DNA of 64,000 nucleotides from Chitinophaga sp. (lineage in GTDB: Bacteria; Bacteroidota; Bacteroidia; Chitinophagales; Chitinophagaceae): the NCBI RefSeq assembly GCF_017745275.1, contig NZ_JAGHZS010000003.1, positions 614,693 to 678,692 of the forward strand, in the 5' to 3' direction. The notes under the pieces were generated by a model. It was not told the origin of the DNA. It made no database searches and saw only the letters and a program-made list of their open reading frames with translations. This document shows, piece by piece, positions 51,963 to 62,075 of this stretch. The first letter of the stretch is position 1. The number at the start of each line of letters is the position of its first letter. The position numbers and the translations under genes are program-made.

Positions 51963-52450
51963 TATAGTGGGAGTAAGGAAGGGGTTTCGCTGACTCCAGG
52001 ATAATAGTTAAGGTGTATATGTATGATGATGACAGTTATTTTGAGTTAAAGGATATGTTTGTGCCAGGTGTTTTTTATTTAACAATGCTGTTATGAAAAA
52101 GTTCGAAGTAATGGCGGTAGCATCGTATGGTTTTATCAGCGATAAAAAGGAGAGAGTTTATCTATCTCAGGCGCCTGGTGGAAGCCAGATTTTATTTGCG
52201 AAATAAGCTGCCTGGCAAGCGTTAACGGGTGATCCGGAAAAGAGGCATCGTGAACAGCTTGCTCTGACATATTCATCAGGGTGCCTTCCTGGAAATGCGG
52301 ATCATATGGATCGGCAGACTAGCCAGATAATATCCAAAGAAGTGATATTTTTTATAGTTATCAGGTAAATAGAAAAATCGCATAACACTATCGGCCATCC
52401 ATATATTTTTTCCCGGAAGTTTGGATATGATTTTTTTATTGCTATTTTTA

Positions 52451-52464
52451 TGCAAACGTTTACA
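52451..52464. promoter_or_regulatory. LacI-type operator, distal
   Basis: TGCAAACGTTTACA, a near-palindrome with the central CG typical of LacI/GalR-family operators, 187 nt upstream of the SusC start. Confidence 0.65.
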
Positions 52465-52586
52465 CTAGTAAACCCGAACAATGAATTGCCTTATGCAAAC
52501 CAAATTTCCGTCAATAGTTATGCACAAAACAACCTGTATCATGTAGTACGCGTATTCCGTCAGCATTTTATTATTTAACCTGGTAA

Positions 52587-52600
52587 TGCAAACGTTTGCA
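52587..52600. promoter_or_regulatory. LacI-type operator, proximal (perfect palindrome)
   Basis: TGCAAACGTTTGCA is a perfect 14-bp palindrome, 51 nt upstream of the SusC start. Together with the copy at 52451 it could allow looping by a tetrameric LacI-family repressor, which is not encoded in this window. Confidence 0.75.
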
Positions 52601-52650
52601 CAACGGCGTTACCCGGACTTGTATTGTATTTTATTCAACCTAATCTAGTT

Positions 52651-55437
52651 ATGATACGTTACCTTAATCGTGTCACGGCCTTGCTATGGGCCGTGCCCCT
52701 GGTCCTGACTGCCTCTCAGCAAGGGCAGGCCCAGGTAAAAGAACGTCCAAAGCTATCCGCTAAAGACACCACCAAATTATCGCCGGCACCTGCTTATAAC
52801 CTGCTTTACCGCCAGCAAAAGCCCGCCGCTACCCTGGCCGCAGTATCACAAATTGGTACTAACGAATTGGTGAAATCACCCGTAGGAGTCCTTTCAAATG
52901 CACTGTCAGGAAGACTCGCCGGCTTGTTTACCGTACAAAGCAGCGGCTTACCCGGCCTCGATGCCCCCACCATGAGCTTACGCGGCGTTACTCCACTCAT
53001 TATTGTTGATGGCATCCCCAGGGAAGCATTATCTATTTCTCCGGAAGAAGTGGAATCAGTCACCGTACTGAAAGATGCCTTGGCTACCGCCATGCTCGGA
53101 CAACAAGCCTCCGGCGGCGCCCTGTTAATTACTACCCGCAAAGGCAGCCCACAAAGTCACCACATCTCCTTTACTGCTCAAACAGGTATACAACAACTGG
53201 CATTCCTGCCAAAGCCTTTAGGAGCCTACGACTACGCCCGGTTATACAATGAGGCACTGGCCAACGACAATAAAATACCCGTGTATTCCCAACAAGACCT
53301 GGACCTCTATAAAAGTGGTGCAGATCCCTATGGCCACCCGGATGTAAACTGGTACGATGAAATTCTGCGCAGCAGGTCATCTTTCAGCAGTTACAATCTC
53401 AATGCCTCCGGTGGTAGCAACATTGCCCGCTATTTTGTTGCCCTGGATTATCTTAATCAACAAGGACCTTTTAACACAGCGTCTTTTAATACCTATAATA
53501 CCAACTCAGATTATAAGCGCTATATTATTCGTTCTAATATATCCGTTGACGTTACACCACGACTTAACGTATCACTCAACCTCTCCGGCCGTATTCAAAA
53601 CAGTAACGACCCCGGTGCCTATACAATGAGCCTGTACGGAGGTATGCTCACCACTCCCGCCAACGCCTATCCGAAAATGAACCCGGACGGATCGTTAGGT
53701 GGTAGCCAGGACTACCAGGCTAACCTGTACGGACAGGCCGTAAAATCAGGCTATCGTCCGGGTTATGCCAGGGACGTGATGGCAGACGTGATATTGAAAA
53801 GAGAACTGGATGATGTGTTAAAAGGACTGTACATCAAAGGTGTGGCTTCCTTTAATACTTCCTACGCCGAAACAACAGACCGCTCCAAAACATTTGCTAC
53901 CTATAAGATGAATATCAGCCCCACCGGCGATACCAGCTATCAAAAGTTTGGTAACGATGGCGATCAGGCGAATACCATGCAGGTGATGCCACAGGGGAAA
54001 AACTTCTATACGTCCCTGTCGCTCGGCTGGGAACGAGCCATCGGCAGCAATCATTTTAATACTGAAGTAATAGCCAACAGGCAGAACATCGTGAGCGGAT
54101 CTGCCCTGCCGCTTAATTATACCAATCTCGCCGCCCGGTTTTCCTACGATTACAAGGGGAAATACATGCTGGAAGCAGCGGCTTCCTATAGTGGCCTCGA
54201 CAGGTACAAACCTGGTAAACGTTATGGCTTGTTTCCCAGTATCGGTATAGGCTGGAATATGGCTAAAGAAGCGTTTATCTATGAAAATATACCGTTTGTA
54301 TCTTTATTGAAACTGCGTGCTTCCTATGGCGCCGGTGGAAATGCCAATGTGGGCTATTTTGTATACAACCAGTACTATGGGGATAGTAAAGGATATTACC
54401 TTGGATCTTCCGGTACTTTCTTCTATACCTCTACTGAAAAAGTATTGGCTAATCCGGATGCTACCTGGGAAAAGTCGCATAAGTTTAATATAGGCCTGGA
54501 TGCCAGCCTCTTCTCCGATAAGCTGGGTGTCAGCATCGAATACTATAACAACCGTTATACTGACCTGATGCAGCAACGTGGCCGCAATACCACGATTATC
54601 GGGAATACCTATCCAAACGAAAATATCGGTATTAACCGGTACACCGGTACAGAGCTGCAGTTAAACTACTCCGGAAAAATGCAGCGCTTTAACTGGTTTG
54701 TATCCGGCAATCTTTCGCTGAACAAAGGCACTATCATATTCCAGGATGAAGTATACCGCAAGTATCCCTGGATGAACCGTACCGGCCAAAACATTAACCA
54801 GGTGTTCGGATACGAGGCAGAGGGCTTCTTCCAAAACAAAGAAGAAATAGCAGGCCATGCTACCATCGACGGCTATACGCCGGTGCCGGGAGACCTGAAA
54901 TATAAAGATCTCAACCAGGACGGTGTGATCAACCAGTTCGATCAGAAAGCACTGACTCCAAATAAGCCAATCCTGTTTTATGGGCTATCGCTGGGTGGAA
55001 GCTGGAAAGGATTTGATGTAAACCTGCTGTTGCTGGGCGTAAGAAACAGGACCGTTTACTTAGGAGGCGCCATTGAATGGGAATTCCAGAACAACGGGAA
55101 AGGCCAGGTATTTGAACATCACCTGGATCGCTGGACACCTGAAACAGCCGGTACTGCTACTTATCCGCGCTTAAGCATCGGCACCAATCCCAACAATCAC
55201 ACTACTTCTTCCTTCTGGATGCAGAAAGGAGATTATATCCGTTTGAAGAATGTGGAACTGGGATACTCATTGCCAACAGCGATGCTGAAACGCGCACATA
55301 TTGCCGGTGTTCGTGTATTCGTGAACGGTATGAACCTGCTGACCGCCAGCCAGATGAAACACGGTGACCCGGAAACCTTCGGCGGATTATTTCCACTGCA
55401 AAAAGTATACAACGCGGGCGTGAATATCAAACTATAA
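52651..55437 (+). CDS. SusC/RagA family TonB-linked outer membrane protein (lacks N-terminal regulatory domain)
   Basis: A 928-aa outer-membrane transporter for glycans or other oligomers. The signal peptide (MIRYLNRVTALLWAVPLVLTASQQGQAQ) is followed by a short linker and directly by the plug: QIGTNELVKSPVGVLSNALSGRLAG, then GVTPLIIVDGIP and EEVESVTVLKDALATAMLG. The SusC-specific GGALLITTRKG and a long beta-barrel follow. The CarboxypepD_reg-like domain present in the second SusC is missing. The ATG at 52651 starts the signal peptide. First gene of a four-gene SusCDCD operon. Confidence 0.95.
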   Translation: MIRYLNRVTALLWAVPLVLTASQQGQAQVKERPKLSAKDTTKLSPAPAYNLLYRQQKPAATLAAVSQIGTNELVKSPVGVLSNALSGRLAGLFTVQSSGLPGLDAPTMSLRGVTPLIIVDGIPREALSISPEEVESVTVLKDALATAMLGQQASGGALLITTRKGSPQSHHISFTAQTGIQQLAFLPKPLGAYDYARLYNEALANDNKIPVYSQQDLDLYKSGADPYGHPDVNWYDEILRSRSSFSSYNLNASGGSNIARYFVALDYLNQQGPFNTASFNTYNTNSDYKRYIIRSNISVDVTPRLNVSLNLSGRIQNSNDPGAYTMSLYGGMLTTPANAYPKMNPDGSLGGSQDYQANLYGQAVKSGYRPGYARDVMADVILKRELDDVLKGLYIKGVASFNTSYAETTDRSKTFATYKMNISPTGDTSYQKFGNDGDQANTMQVMPQGKNFYTSLSLGWERAIGSNHFNTEVIANRQNIVSGSALPLNYTNLAARFSYDYKGKYMLEAAASYSGLDRYKPGKRYGLFPSIGIGWNMAKEAFIYENIPFVSLLKLRASYGAGGNANVGYFVYNQYYGDSKGYYLGSSGTFFYTSTEKVLANPDATWEKSHKFNIGLDASLFSDKLGVSIEYYNNRYTDLMQQRGRNTTIIGNTYPNENIGINRYTGTELQLNYSGKMQRFNWFVSGNLSLNKGTIIFQDEVYRKYPWMNRTGQNINQVFGYEAEGFFQNKEEIAGHATIDGYTPVPGDLKYKDLNQDGVINQFDQKALTPNKPILFYGLSLGGSWKGFDVNLLLLGVRNRTVYLGGAIEWEFQNNGKGQVFEHHLDRWTPETAGTATYPRLSIGTNPNNHTTSSFWMQKGDYIRLKNVELGYSLPTAMLKRAHIAGVRVFVNGMNLLTASQMKHGDPETFGGLFPLQKVYNAGVNIKL

Positions 55438-55462
55438 CCGGCCGTCCACAAACTACATAAAC

Positions 55463-57112
55463 ATGAAACGATCTCTATATTTTACGTTGCTGGCGGGGAG
55501 CTTACTGCTCTTTTCCTGTAAGAAACACGGTATTGAAGAAGTGCCGCTGGAACAATGGCAGGAAGACCAGATATTTGATGTAACCGATTCCCTGGGTTTA
55601 TATGCCCGCAACTATTCACTCGATATCTACTCCCGGCTCCCGGATGGGTTTAACAGGATAGGCACTACCACGCCGATGAATTTGCTGGATGCGGCTTCAG
55701 ATGATGCGGTGTCGTCACAGGTTACATCTACAATAGAAAGCTTTACCAACGGTCGTATTACGGCATTTAACCTCATGGATGATTTTTGGGGAGATGCTTA
55801 TGCAGCTATTCGTAAGTGTAATATTTTCATGAAAAGCTTCGATCGCGTTCCCCTGATATCTAACGACGAGAAGAAATACTGGAAGGCCGAAGTTCGTTTG
55901 CTGCGCTCCTACTTCTATTTTGAACTGATAAAACGCTACGGTGGTGTGCCTTTGCTGGGAGATAAAGTATTTACCCTGCAAGACGATCTGCAACTACCAC
56001 GGAACAGTTGGAAGGAATGTGTGCAATACATCAGCAGTGAATGTGATGCGGTGAAAGATAGCCTGCGGGTGGATCCGGTATCAGACCAGGACCTGGGGCG
56101 TGTTACAAAAGCGGTATCAATGTCGCTGAAAGCCCGGGTACTACTTTACGACGCCAGTCCGCTGAATAATCCCGCCAACGACAAAAGCAGGTGGCAGGCC
56201 GCTGCAGATGCGGCAAAGGCCGTAATGGACCTTAATACCTTTTCCCTGGTTCCATCTTTCCCCAATGTATTTACCACCCGGAAAAATACAGAAGTGATTT
56301 TTGCTAAACAACGCGCCAATACCACAGATGTAGAGAAAACAAATGGTCCTGTTGGATACACCGGCAATGGCCTTGGATCTGGTGTTACCAGCCCTACGCA
56401 AGAATTAGTGGATGCCTTTGAAATGAAAAATGGACTACCTATTACAGATCCGGCTTCCGGGTATAACGCCGCCAGGCCTTACGAAGGACGTGATCCCCGC
56501 CTTGACTACACCGTAATGTACAACGGCATGAAATGGCTGGGCCGGCCAGTGGAAACCTATGAAGGCGGTAAAGACAAACCCGGAGGTACCGTACTGCAAA
56601 CCCGCACCGGGTACTATATGCGTAAGTTCATGGCCGATTACTCTAAAAGCACCGCCTATGCAAACCAGACACATAACTTCATCTATTTCCGTTACGCAGA
56701 AATATTACTCGACTTTGCAGAAGCTCAGAATGAAGCCAGCGGCCCTGATGCAGGTATCTATGCGGCGGTGGAAAGTATCCGTAAGCGCGCAGGATTACAG
56801 CCCTTCACGTTGAAAGCCGGACTTACCCAACAACAGCTTCGCGATGTAATTCGTCATGAAAGACGCGTGGAACTGGCGTTTGAAGAACATCGCTTCTGGG
56901 ATATCCGTCGCTGGAAAATAGCTGACCAGGTACTGAATGGCACGCTGCATGGTACCCGTATCACGCTGAACGCTGACAACAGTTTCAGCTACCAGTTGAT
57001 ACCTGTGAATGATGTAAAGTTTGCCACTAAACTGTATCTCTATCCGATTCCTTATGCGGAGATAATCAAAAATAACAGGCTGCAACAAAATGACGGCTGG
57101 GAATCCCGCTGA
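55463..57112 (+). CDS. SusD/RagB family nutrient-binding outer membrane lipoprotein
   Basis: A 549-aa surface lipoprotein that caps its SusC partner. Lipobox LLLFSCKKHG near residue 19, then EEVPLEQWQEDQIF. TPR-like helices contain FWGDAYAAIRKCNIFMKSFD and AEVRLLRSYFYFELIKRYGGVPLLGD, a classic SusD signature. FEEHRFWDIRRWK near the C-terminus is also diagnostic. 25 nt after the SusC gene. Confidence 0.95.
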   Translation: MKRSLYFTLLAGSLLLFSCKKHGIEEVPLEQWQEDQIFDVTDSLGLYARNYSLDIYSRLPDGFNRIGTTTPMNLLDAASDDAVSSQVTSTIESFTNGRITAFNLMDDFWGDAYAAIRKCNIFMKSFDRVPLISNDEKKYWKAEVRLLRSYFYFELIKRYGGVPLLGDKVFTLQDDLQLPRNSWKECVQYISSECDAVKDSLRVDPVSDQDLGRVTKAVSMSLKARVLLYDASPLNNPANDKSRWQAAADAAKAVMDLNTFSLVPSFPNVFTTRKNTEVIFAKQRANTTDVEKTNGPVGYTGNGLGSGVTSPTQELVDAFEMKNGLPITDPASGYNAARPYEGRDPRLDYTVMYNGMKWLGRPVETYEGGKDKPGGTVLQTRTGYYMRKFMADYSKSTAYANQTHNFIYFRYAEILLDFAEAQNEASGPDAGIYAAVESIRKRAGLQPFTLKAGLTQQQLRDVIRHERRVELAFEEHRFWDIRRWKIADQVLNGTLHGTRITLNADNSFSYQLIPVNDVKFATKLYLYPIPYAEIIKNNRLQQNDGWESR

Positions 57113-57119
57113 TTACTAA

Positions 57120-60100
57120 ATGATAAGTATAACAGGTATGAACATACGTATTTTACAACTAAGCATAATGGTTACCCTGGTTCCGTTTATGATGCAGGCA
57201 CAAAGCCGTGTCGGGAAGGAAGTGGGGACTACCGTCATTGAAACCCGCATCATAAAAGGAGTAGTTACGGATGGCGAAAATCCCTTGCCAGGTGCAACTG
57301 TTATTGAAAAAGGACTTCCTTCCAATGGCGCAGTAGCCAATGAAGCCGGTGGCTTCGAAGTGAAAATAAAAGGGCGCACCAATACACTCGTCATCAATAT
57401 GATGGGATATTTATCCCAGGAAGTGAGCATCGCCGGAAAAAATGAAGTAAAAGTAATCATGCGAAGAGATGCCAAAGGGTTGGAAGATGTGGTGATTGTA
57501 GGTTTTGGTAAACAGAAGAAAATTACCAATACCGGCGCTGTGAGCGTAGTAGGTGGAAAGGAAATTCGTCAAAGCCCTACGGCGAGTGTACAAAATACCC
57601 TCATGGGCCGTTTACCAGGCTTTTTCTCGCAGCAACGCAGCGGACAACCCGGTGCTGATGCGGCTACCTTCTTTATCCGTGGTCAAAGCTCTTTTGCTTC
57701 TTCCAATAAACCACTGGTGATCATGGATGATATTGAAGTAAGCTATGACGATGTGGCTGCACTGGATCCCAATGAAATTGAAAGTATCTCTATCCTGAAA
57801 GATGCCTCCACCACTGCTATTTACGGTATTAAAGGCGCTAACGGCGTGTTGGTGGTAACTACCAGGCGTGGTAAAAACGGTCCGCCATCTATTAACTTCA
57901 AATCAGAGCTGGGCCGGCAGACATGGGCATATAAACCGAAATTCCTGAATGCCTATGAATCAGCCCTGCTGACCAATGAAGCCATGGTAAACGGAAAACA
58001 AACACCCCGCTTTTCGCAGGAAGACCTGGACCTGTTTAAAAGTGGCGCTGACCCTTACGGGCATCCGGATGTAAACTGGTTCGAAACACTCACTAATAAC
58101 TACTCGCTGCAGTCCCGTAACAATCTTGATATTTCTGGTGGTACAGACAAAGTAAAGTACTTCGTATCTATGGGATACCTGTGGCAGAATGGGTTTATCA
58201 AAAACTTTTCTGATAAGGCAGATGTAAATAACAACTATTACTATAAACGTTATAACTTCCGCTCCAACCTGGATGTACAGGCTACCAAAACCCTGAGCAT
58301 CCGCACAGATATTACCGGCCGTTTTGGGGAAACCAATTCTCCTATTACCAATAGTCCCAATGGTAACGGCCTGATCGGAGAAATATACAGTTATAACTTC
58401 CTGCCGCCTTTTGCATATCCGGTTTATAATCCAAATGGTTCTTATGGACATAACATCGCCATGCCCGGTACCATGAATATTGTAGGGCGACTGGCATTGC
58501 TGGGCTATAGCCGCAAACACCAGAACGACCTGAATGTGGCGGTAGGAGCTACGCAAAAGCTGGATATGATCACAGAGGGATTGTCGATGAAAGGTACCAT
58601 TGCATATGCTAACGGTAACTCCTATACGAGAGGATTGTCACGTACTACTGCAGCTTTTCCTGCTTATTATTACAATCCTGCAGACGGCAGCTATACACCG
58701 CGTGATGCTACCCTGTATCGCGTGCCGGGATGGAAGCTTGACTATGTTACAGAACCCGGAGATAAAATACTCACCACCCAGGCAATGATCAACTATGATC
58801 GCACCTTTAATAAAAAACACCACATCTACAGCCTGGGATTGTTTAACCGTAACACCGCTATTAAAGATGATGCGGAAATTACACCCCGCTATACGCCGGC
58901 CAATTTCCTGGGCTATTCCATGCGTTTAGGGTATGATTATGCACAGAAATACCTGGTGGAATTCAATGCCGGCTACAATGGAACAGACAGGTTTGTATCC
59001 AACAAACGATACGGACTGTTCCCGGCCATCTCCGTAGGCTGGAATATGGCAGAGGAACCATTCATCAGGGATCATGCAAGTGGTATTGATTTGCTCAAGA
59101 TACGCGGCTCTTACGGATTGGTGGGCTCCGATGACGTAGGCGGTTATCGCTACATTTATGAGCAGGTATACAATCGCGAAGGAAGCTATTCTTTCGGTGA
59201 AATTCATACACCCGTTACCGGTATCCGCGAAGGTACACTTGGTAATGATGACGTAACCTGGGAAAAAGAAAAGAAAGCCAACATCGGTGTAGATCTGGCC
59301 TTCTTTGATGGAAAGCTCTCTGCCACAGTAGATTATTTTAATAATTATCGCTTCGATATTCTGGCGCCACGCTCCAGTATTCCCCAGTTAATAGGCGTAG
59401 GTTTACCTCCGGTAAACCTGGGTAGGGTAAGAAACAAAGGATTTGACGGAGAGATCACCTATCGTAACAACGCCGGCAAATTCCAGTATTCTGTACGGGG
59501 GACTTTCTCTTTTGCAAAAAATAAAATTCTCTACCAGGATGAACCGGCACAACGTTATCCATGGCTGGCGCTCACCGGGAGCTCCATCGGGCAGATCCGC
59601 GGATATCACTTCATCGGCTTTTACCGCGACCAGCGGGATATTGACACCAGCGCTGTGCCACCAACACCTGTAATACCAGGCGACCTGAAATATGCTGACC
59701 TGAATGGCGATAAAGTCATTAACAAAATGGACCAGCGCGTAATGGGATTCCCTAACTTACCTAACACCGTGTTAGGACTTACGCTGGGCTTCAATTACAA
59801 GGGTTTCAGCTTTAGTGCGCTGGTGCAATCGGCCTTTAACTATAGTTTACGCCTGACATCGGAAAGTATCGACGTGATGTCTACCAATTTCCAGCCGATA
59901 CACATGGACCGCTGGACACCGGAGAATAAAGACAACGCAAAGTTCCCGGTATTGTCAAGCCCCGCTTCAGAAATCAGCCGCGGATTTATCAATCCTTCTG
60001 ATTTCTGGTTTATCAATGCGAAGTATATCCGCCTGAAAAATGTGGAGCTGGGATACGAGTTGCCGGCTGCATTCATCAAACCAACAAAGCTGAGGAGTAT

Positions 60101-60248
60101 CCGTGTATATGCGAACGCGTACAATGTGCTCACCTGGACAAACGTCACTAAAATGTACCAGGCAGATCCTGAAGTTAGCTCTGGGGGCGTGTTATCTACC
60201 TATCCTAACCAGAAGATCATGAATTTCGGTGTTAATATTTCCTTTTAG
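57120..60248 (+). CDS. SusC/RagA family TonB-linked outer membrane protein
   Basis: A 1042-aa transporter with the full domain set. Signal region, then a CarboxypepD_reg-like domain (IKGVVTDGENPLPGATVIEKG, ending VKVIMRRDAKGLEDVVIVGFG), the TonB plug (ASVQNTLMGRLPGFF; GQSSFASSNKPLVIMDDIEV; ESISILKDASTTAIYGIKGA) with the SusC motif GVLVVTTRRGK, and a barrel ending MNFGVNISF. ATG 57120 lies 8 nt after the SusD stop; ATG 57138 is an alternative and gives a cleaner signal peptide. Confidence 0.96.
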   Translation: MISITGMNIRILQLSIMVTLVPFMMQAQSRVGKEVGTTVIETRIIKGVVTDGENPLPGATVIEKGLPSNGAVANEAGGFEVKIKGRTNTLVINMMGYLSQEVSIAGKNEVKVIMRRDAKGLEDVVIVGFGKQKKITNTGAVSVVGGKEIRQSPTASVQNTLMGRLPGFFSQQRSGQPGADAATFFIRGQSSFASSNKPLVIMDDIEVSYDDVAALDPNEIESISILKDASTTAIYGIKGANGVLVVTTRRGKNGPPSINFKSELGRQTWAYKPKFLNAYESALLTNEAMVNGKQTPRFSQEDLDLFKSGADPYGHPDVNWFETLTNNYSLQSRNNLDISGGTDKVKYFVSMGYLWQNGFIKNFSDKADVNNNYYYKRYNFRSNLDVQATKTLSIRTDITGRFGETNSPITNSPNGNGLIGEIYSYNFLPPFAYPVYNPNGSYGHNIAMPGTMNIVGRLALLGYSRKHQNDLNVAVGATQKLDMITEGLSMKGTIAYANGNSYTRGLSRTTAAFPAYYYNPADGSYTPRDATLYRVPGWKLDYVTEPGDKILTTQAMINYDRTFNKKHHIYSLGLFNRNTAIKDDAEITPRYTPANFLGYSMRLGYDYAQKYLVEFNAGYNGTDRFVSNKRYGLFPAISVGWNMAEEPFIRDHASGIDLLKIRGSYGLVGSDDVGGYRYIYEQVYNREGSYSFGEIHTPVTGIREGTLGNDDVTWEKEKKANIGVDLAFFDGKLSATVDYFNNYRFDILAPRSSIPQLIGVGLPPVNLGRVRNKGFDGEITYRNNAGKFQYSVRGTFSFAKNKILYQDEPAQRYPWLALTGSSIGQIRGYHFIGFYRDQRDIDTSAVPPTPVIPGDLKYADLNGDKVINKMDQRVMGFPNLPNTVLGLTLGFNYKGFSFSALVQSAFNYSLRLTSESIDVMSTNFQPIHMDRWTPENKDNAKFPVLSSPASEISRGFINPSDFWFINAKYIRLKNVELGYELPAAFIKPTKLRSIRVYANAYNVLTWTNVTKMYQADPEVSSGGVLSTYPNQKIMNFGVNISF

Positions 60249-60262
60249 TAAATGAGTCATAC

Positions 60263-62005
60263 ATGAAAAAACTGATTATACCCGTAAATCTGCTGTTGAT
60301 CTTTGTTTGGCTCAACGCCTGTAAAAAATCCGGGGATTTCCTTGATAAAAAAACATCTGGTAACCTGAATGAAGCCAGTACTTTTTCAGATAGTGCCAAA
60401 ACCATGGATTTTCTAACCGGTATTTATGCCGACATCGGTTTTTCTTTTGATCCGGGCCGCTGGGAAGCCGGCGGGCATCCGGTGGTAAGTAATGAAAGCG
60501 AACCTTTACGTTACGTAGGACCGCAAAATGATGTGGTGATCATGATTGGTGGCGCCATTTCTTCTCAAACCACAGATGCCTCGAAGAATGTGCAGATATT
60601 GAATAACTGGCTGACGCCTTATCGCAATATCAGGCGGGTGAACCTCTTTCTCAGCAAAGTAGATGCTTCCCCTTTGTCGCCGGAGCTGCGCGCACGTTTA
60701 AAAGCAGAAGCACGTTTTCTGCGGGCCTGGTATTACAGTATTTTATTGAAATGCTACGGTGGCATACCATTGATCGGTGATAAAGTATTTACGCCGGCAG
60801 AGAACATCGTATTAAACAGGGCTACGTACGAAGAATGTGTCAACTACATTGTGAAAGAATGCGATGAAGCTGCTACACTGTTACCCGCCAAAGGAGAGTA
60901 TGCACCGGGAGATTATGGTCGCATTACCAGCGGGGCTTGCCTGGCTTTAAAATCCAGGGTGTTGTTATACGCCGCCAGCCCACTGTTCAACGGTGGCCGT
61001 CCGGATGTAAGCGGCGATATAAAACCAATAGTGGGATACCCTGCCTTCTCTGCTGACCGCTGGCAGAAGGCTGCAGCAGCCGCAGAGCGGGTGATGTCTT
61101 TATCTCTCTATAGTTTAAATGAAGACAATACCACCCGCCCTGGTTATGGTTTTTACAAAGTGTTCCAGGTACGCGCCGGTAATGATGAATATATCCTGCC
61201 AGGTATGCGGGCGCCGGGAAGGGATCTGGAAGGAGGCTGGTTGCCGCCCAGCAGATCCGGCAACTACTCCAGTGTGCCCACGCAGGCCACGGTGGATATG
61301 TTTGATATGATCAACGGAAAACCTATTACCGATCCTGCCTCAGGATATGACCCGGCGCAGCCGTATAAAAACAGGGATCCGCGCTTCAATAATTCTATCC
61401 TGTATAATGGCGCGCCCTGGTTCTTTGCTTCTACCAACAAAAAGGATCCGATCAATGTAACGGTGAATTCCAATGATGGCTGGAGTGTAAGCCGCCCTGC
61501 CACTACCGGTTATTATATCCGGAAGATGTTGTATGAAGATGGTAGCGGTAACACGGAACGTTGCTGGCCACTGATCCGCTATGCAGAGATAGTATTGAAT
61601 TTTGCAGAAGCCACCAACGAATACGATGGGCCGGTTGAGCCGGTATACAAGGCTTTAAGAGATATCCGCAAACGGGCGGGTATCGATCCGGGCGCTGATA
61701 ATGGATATGGTTTGAAAGCCGGTATGACGAAGGACGAAATGCGGAAAGCCATTCATCATGAACGGATGATTGAGCTGATGTTTGAAGAGCATAAGTTATG
61801 GGATGCCCGGCGCTGGCTGCGTGGAGAAGAATTACTGAGAGGGATGGCGCAGGGTGTAAAAGTAACTGCCAAAGCAGGTGGAGGTTTCAATTACGAGTTG
61901 TTCGATATCCGTCAACACGTTTTTAGTCCTAATTTCTATCTCTTCCCGATTCCGGAAGGGGAAGTGTCTAAGGCGCCTTCCCTGAAGCAAAATCCGGGCT
62001 GGTAA
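60263..62005 (+). CDS. SusD/RagB family nutrient-binding outer membrane lipoprotein
   Basis: A 580-aa SusD-like lipoprotein, partner of the preceding SusC. Lipobox FVWLNACKKSG near residue 19; helices with YRNIRRVNLFLSKVD and KAEARFLRAWYYSILLKCYGGIPLIGD; VFTPAENIVLNRATYEECVNYI; C-terminal MIELMFEEHKLWDARRWLRGEE. Full length. Last gene of the operon; a strong terminator follows. Confidence 0.95.
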   Translation: MKKLIIPVNLLLIFVWLNACKKSGDFLDKKTSGNLNEASTFSDSAKTMDFLTGIYADIGFSFDPGRWEAGGHPVVSNESEPLRYVGPQNDVVIMIGGAISSQTTDASKNVQILNNWLTPYRNIRRVNLFLSKVDASPLSPELRARLKAEARFLRAWYYSILLKCYGGIPLIGDKVFTPAENIVLNRATYEECVNYIVKECDEAATLLPAKGEYAPGDYGRITSGACLALKSRVLLYAASPLFNGGRPDVSGDIKPIVGYPAFSADRWQKAAAAAERVMSLSLYSLNEDNTTRPGYGFYKVFQVRAGNDEYILPGMRAPGRDLEGGWLPPSRSGNYSSVPTQATVDMFDMINGKPITDPASGYDPAQPYKNRDPRFNNSILYNGAPWFFASTNKKDPINVTVNSNDGWSVSRPATTGYYIRKMLYEDGSGNTERCWPLIRYAEIVLNFAEATNEYDGPVEPVYKALRDIRKRAGIDPGADNGYGLKAGMTKDEMRKAIHHERMIELMFEEHKLWDARRWLRGEELLRGMAQGVKVTAKAGGGFNYELFDIRQHVFSPNFYLFPIPEGEVSKAPSLKQNPGW

Positions 62006-62018
62006 GCATTGTTCATTT

Positions 62019-62064
62019 AAAAAAACAGGCAGGAGTGGTATATCCATTTCCTGCCTGTTTTTTT
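62019..62064. terminator. Bidirectional terminator after the SusCD operon
   Basis: A perfect 16-bp stem, A7-CAGGCAGGA (62019-62034) with its complement ending in T7 (62049-62064), between the convergent SusD and PI-PLC genes. Confidence 0.95.
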
Positions 62065-62075
62065 ATGAAGATATG

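Larger units (their letters stand above)
51507..52650. other. 1.1-kb gene-poor region upstream of the SusCD operon
   Basis: It contains, in order, a minus-strand tRNA-like T-arm fragment (CAGGATTCGAACC region at 51745-51760), a long palindrome (51916-51962) and two short overlapping frames of unknown status (plus 52093-52206, 37 codons, starting MKKFEVMAVASYG; minus 52136-52276, 46 codons, starting MNMSEQAVHDASF). Two LacI-type operators follow. No intact long gene. Confidence 0.5.
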
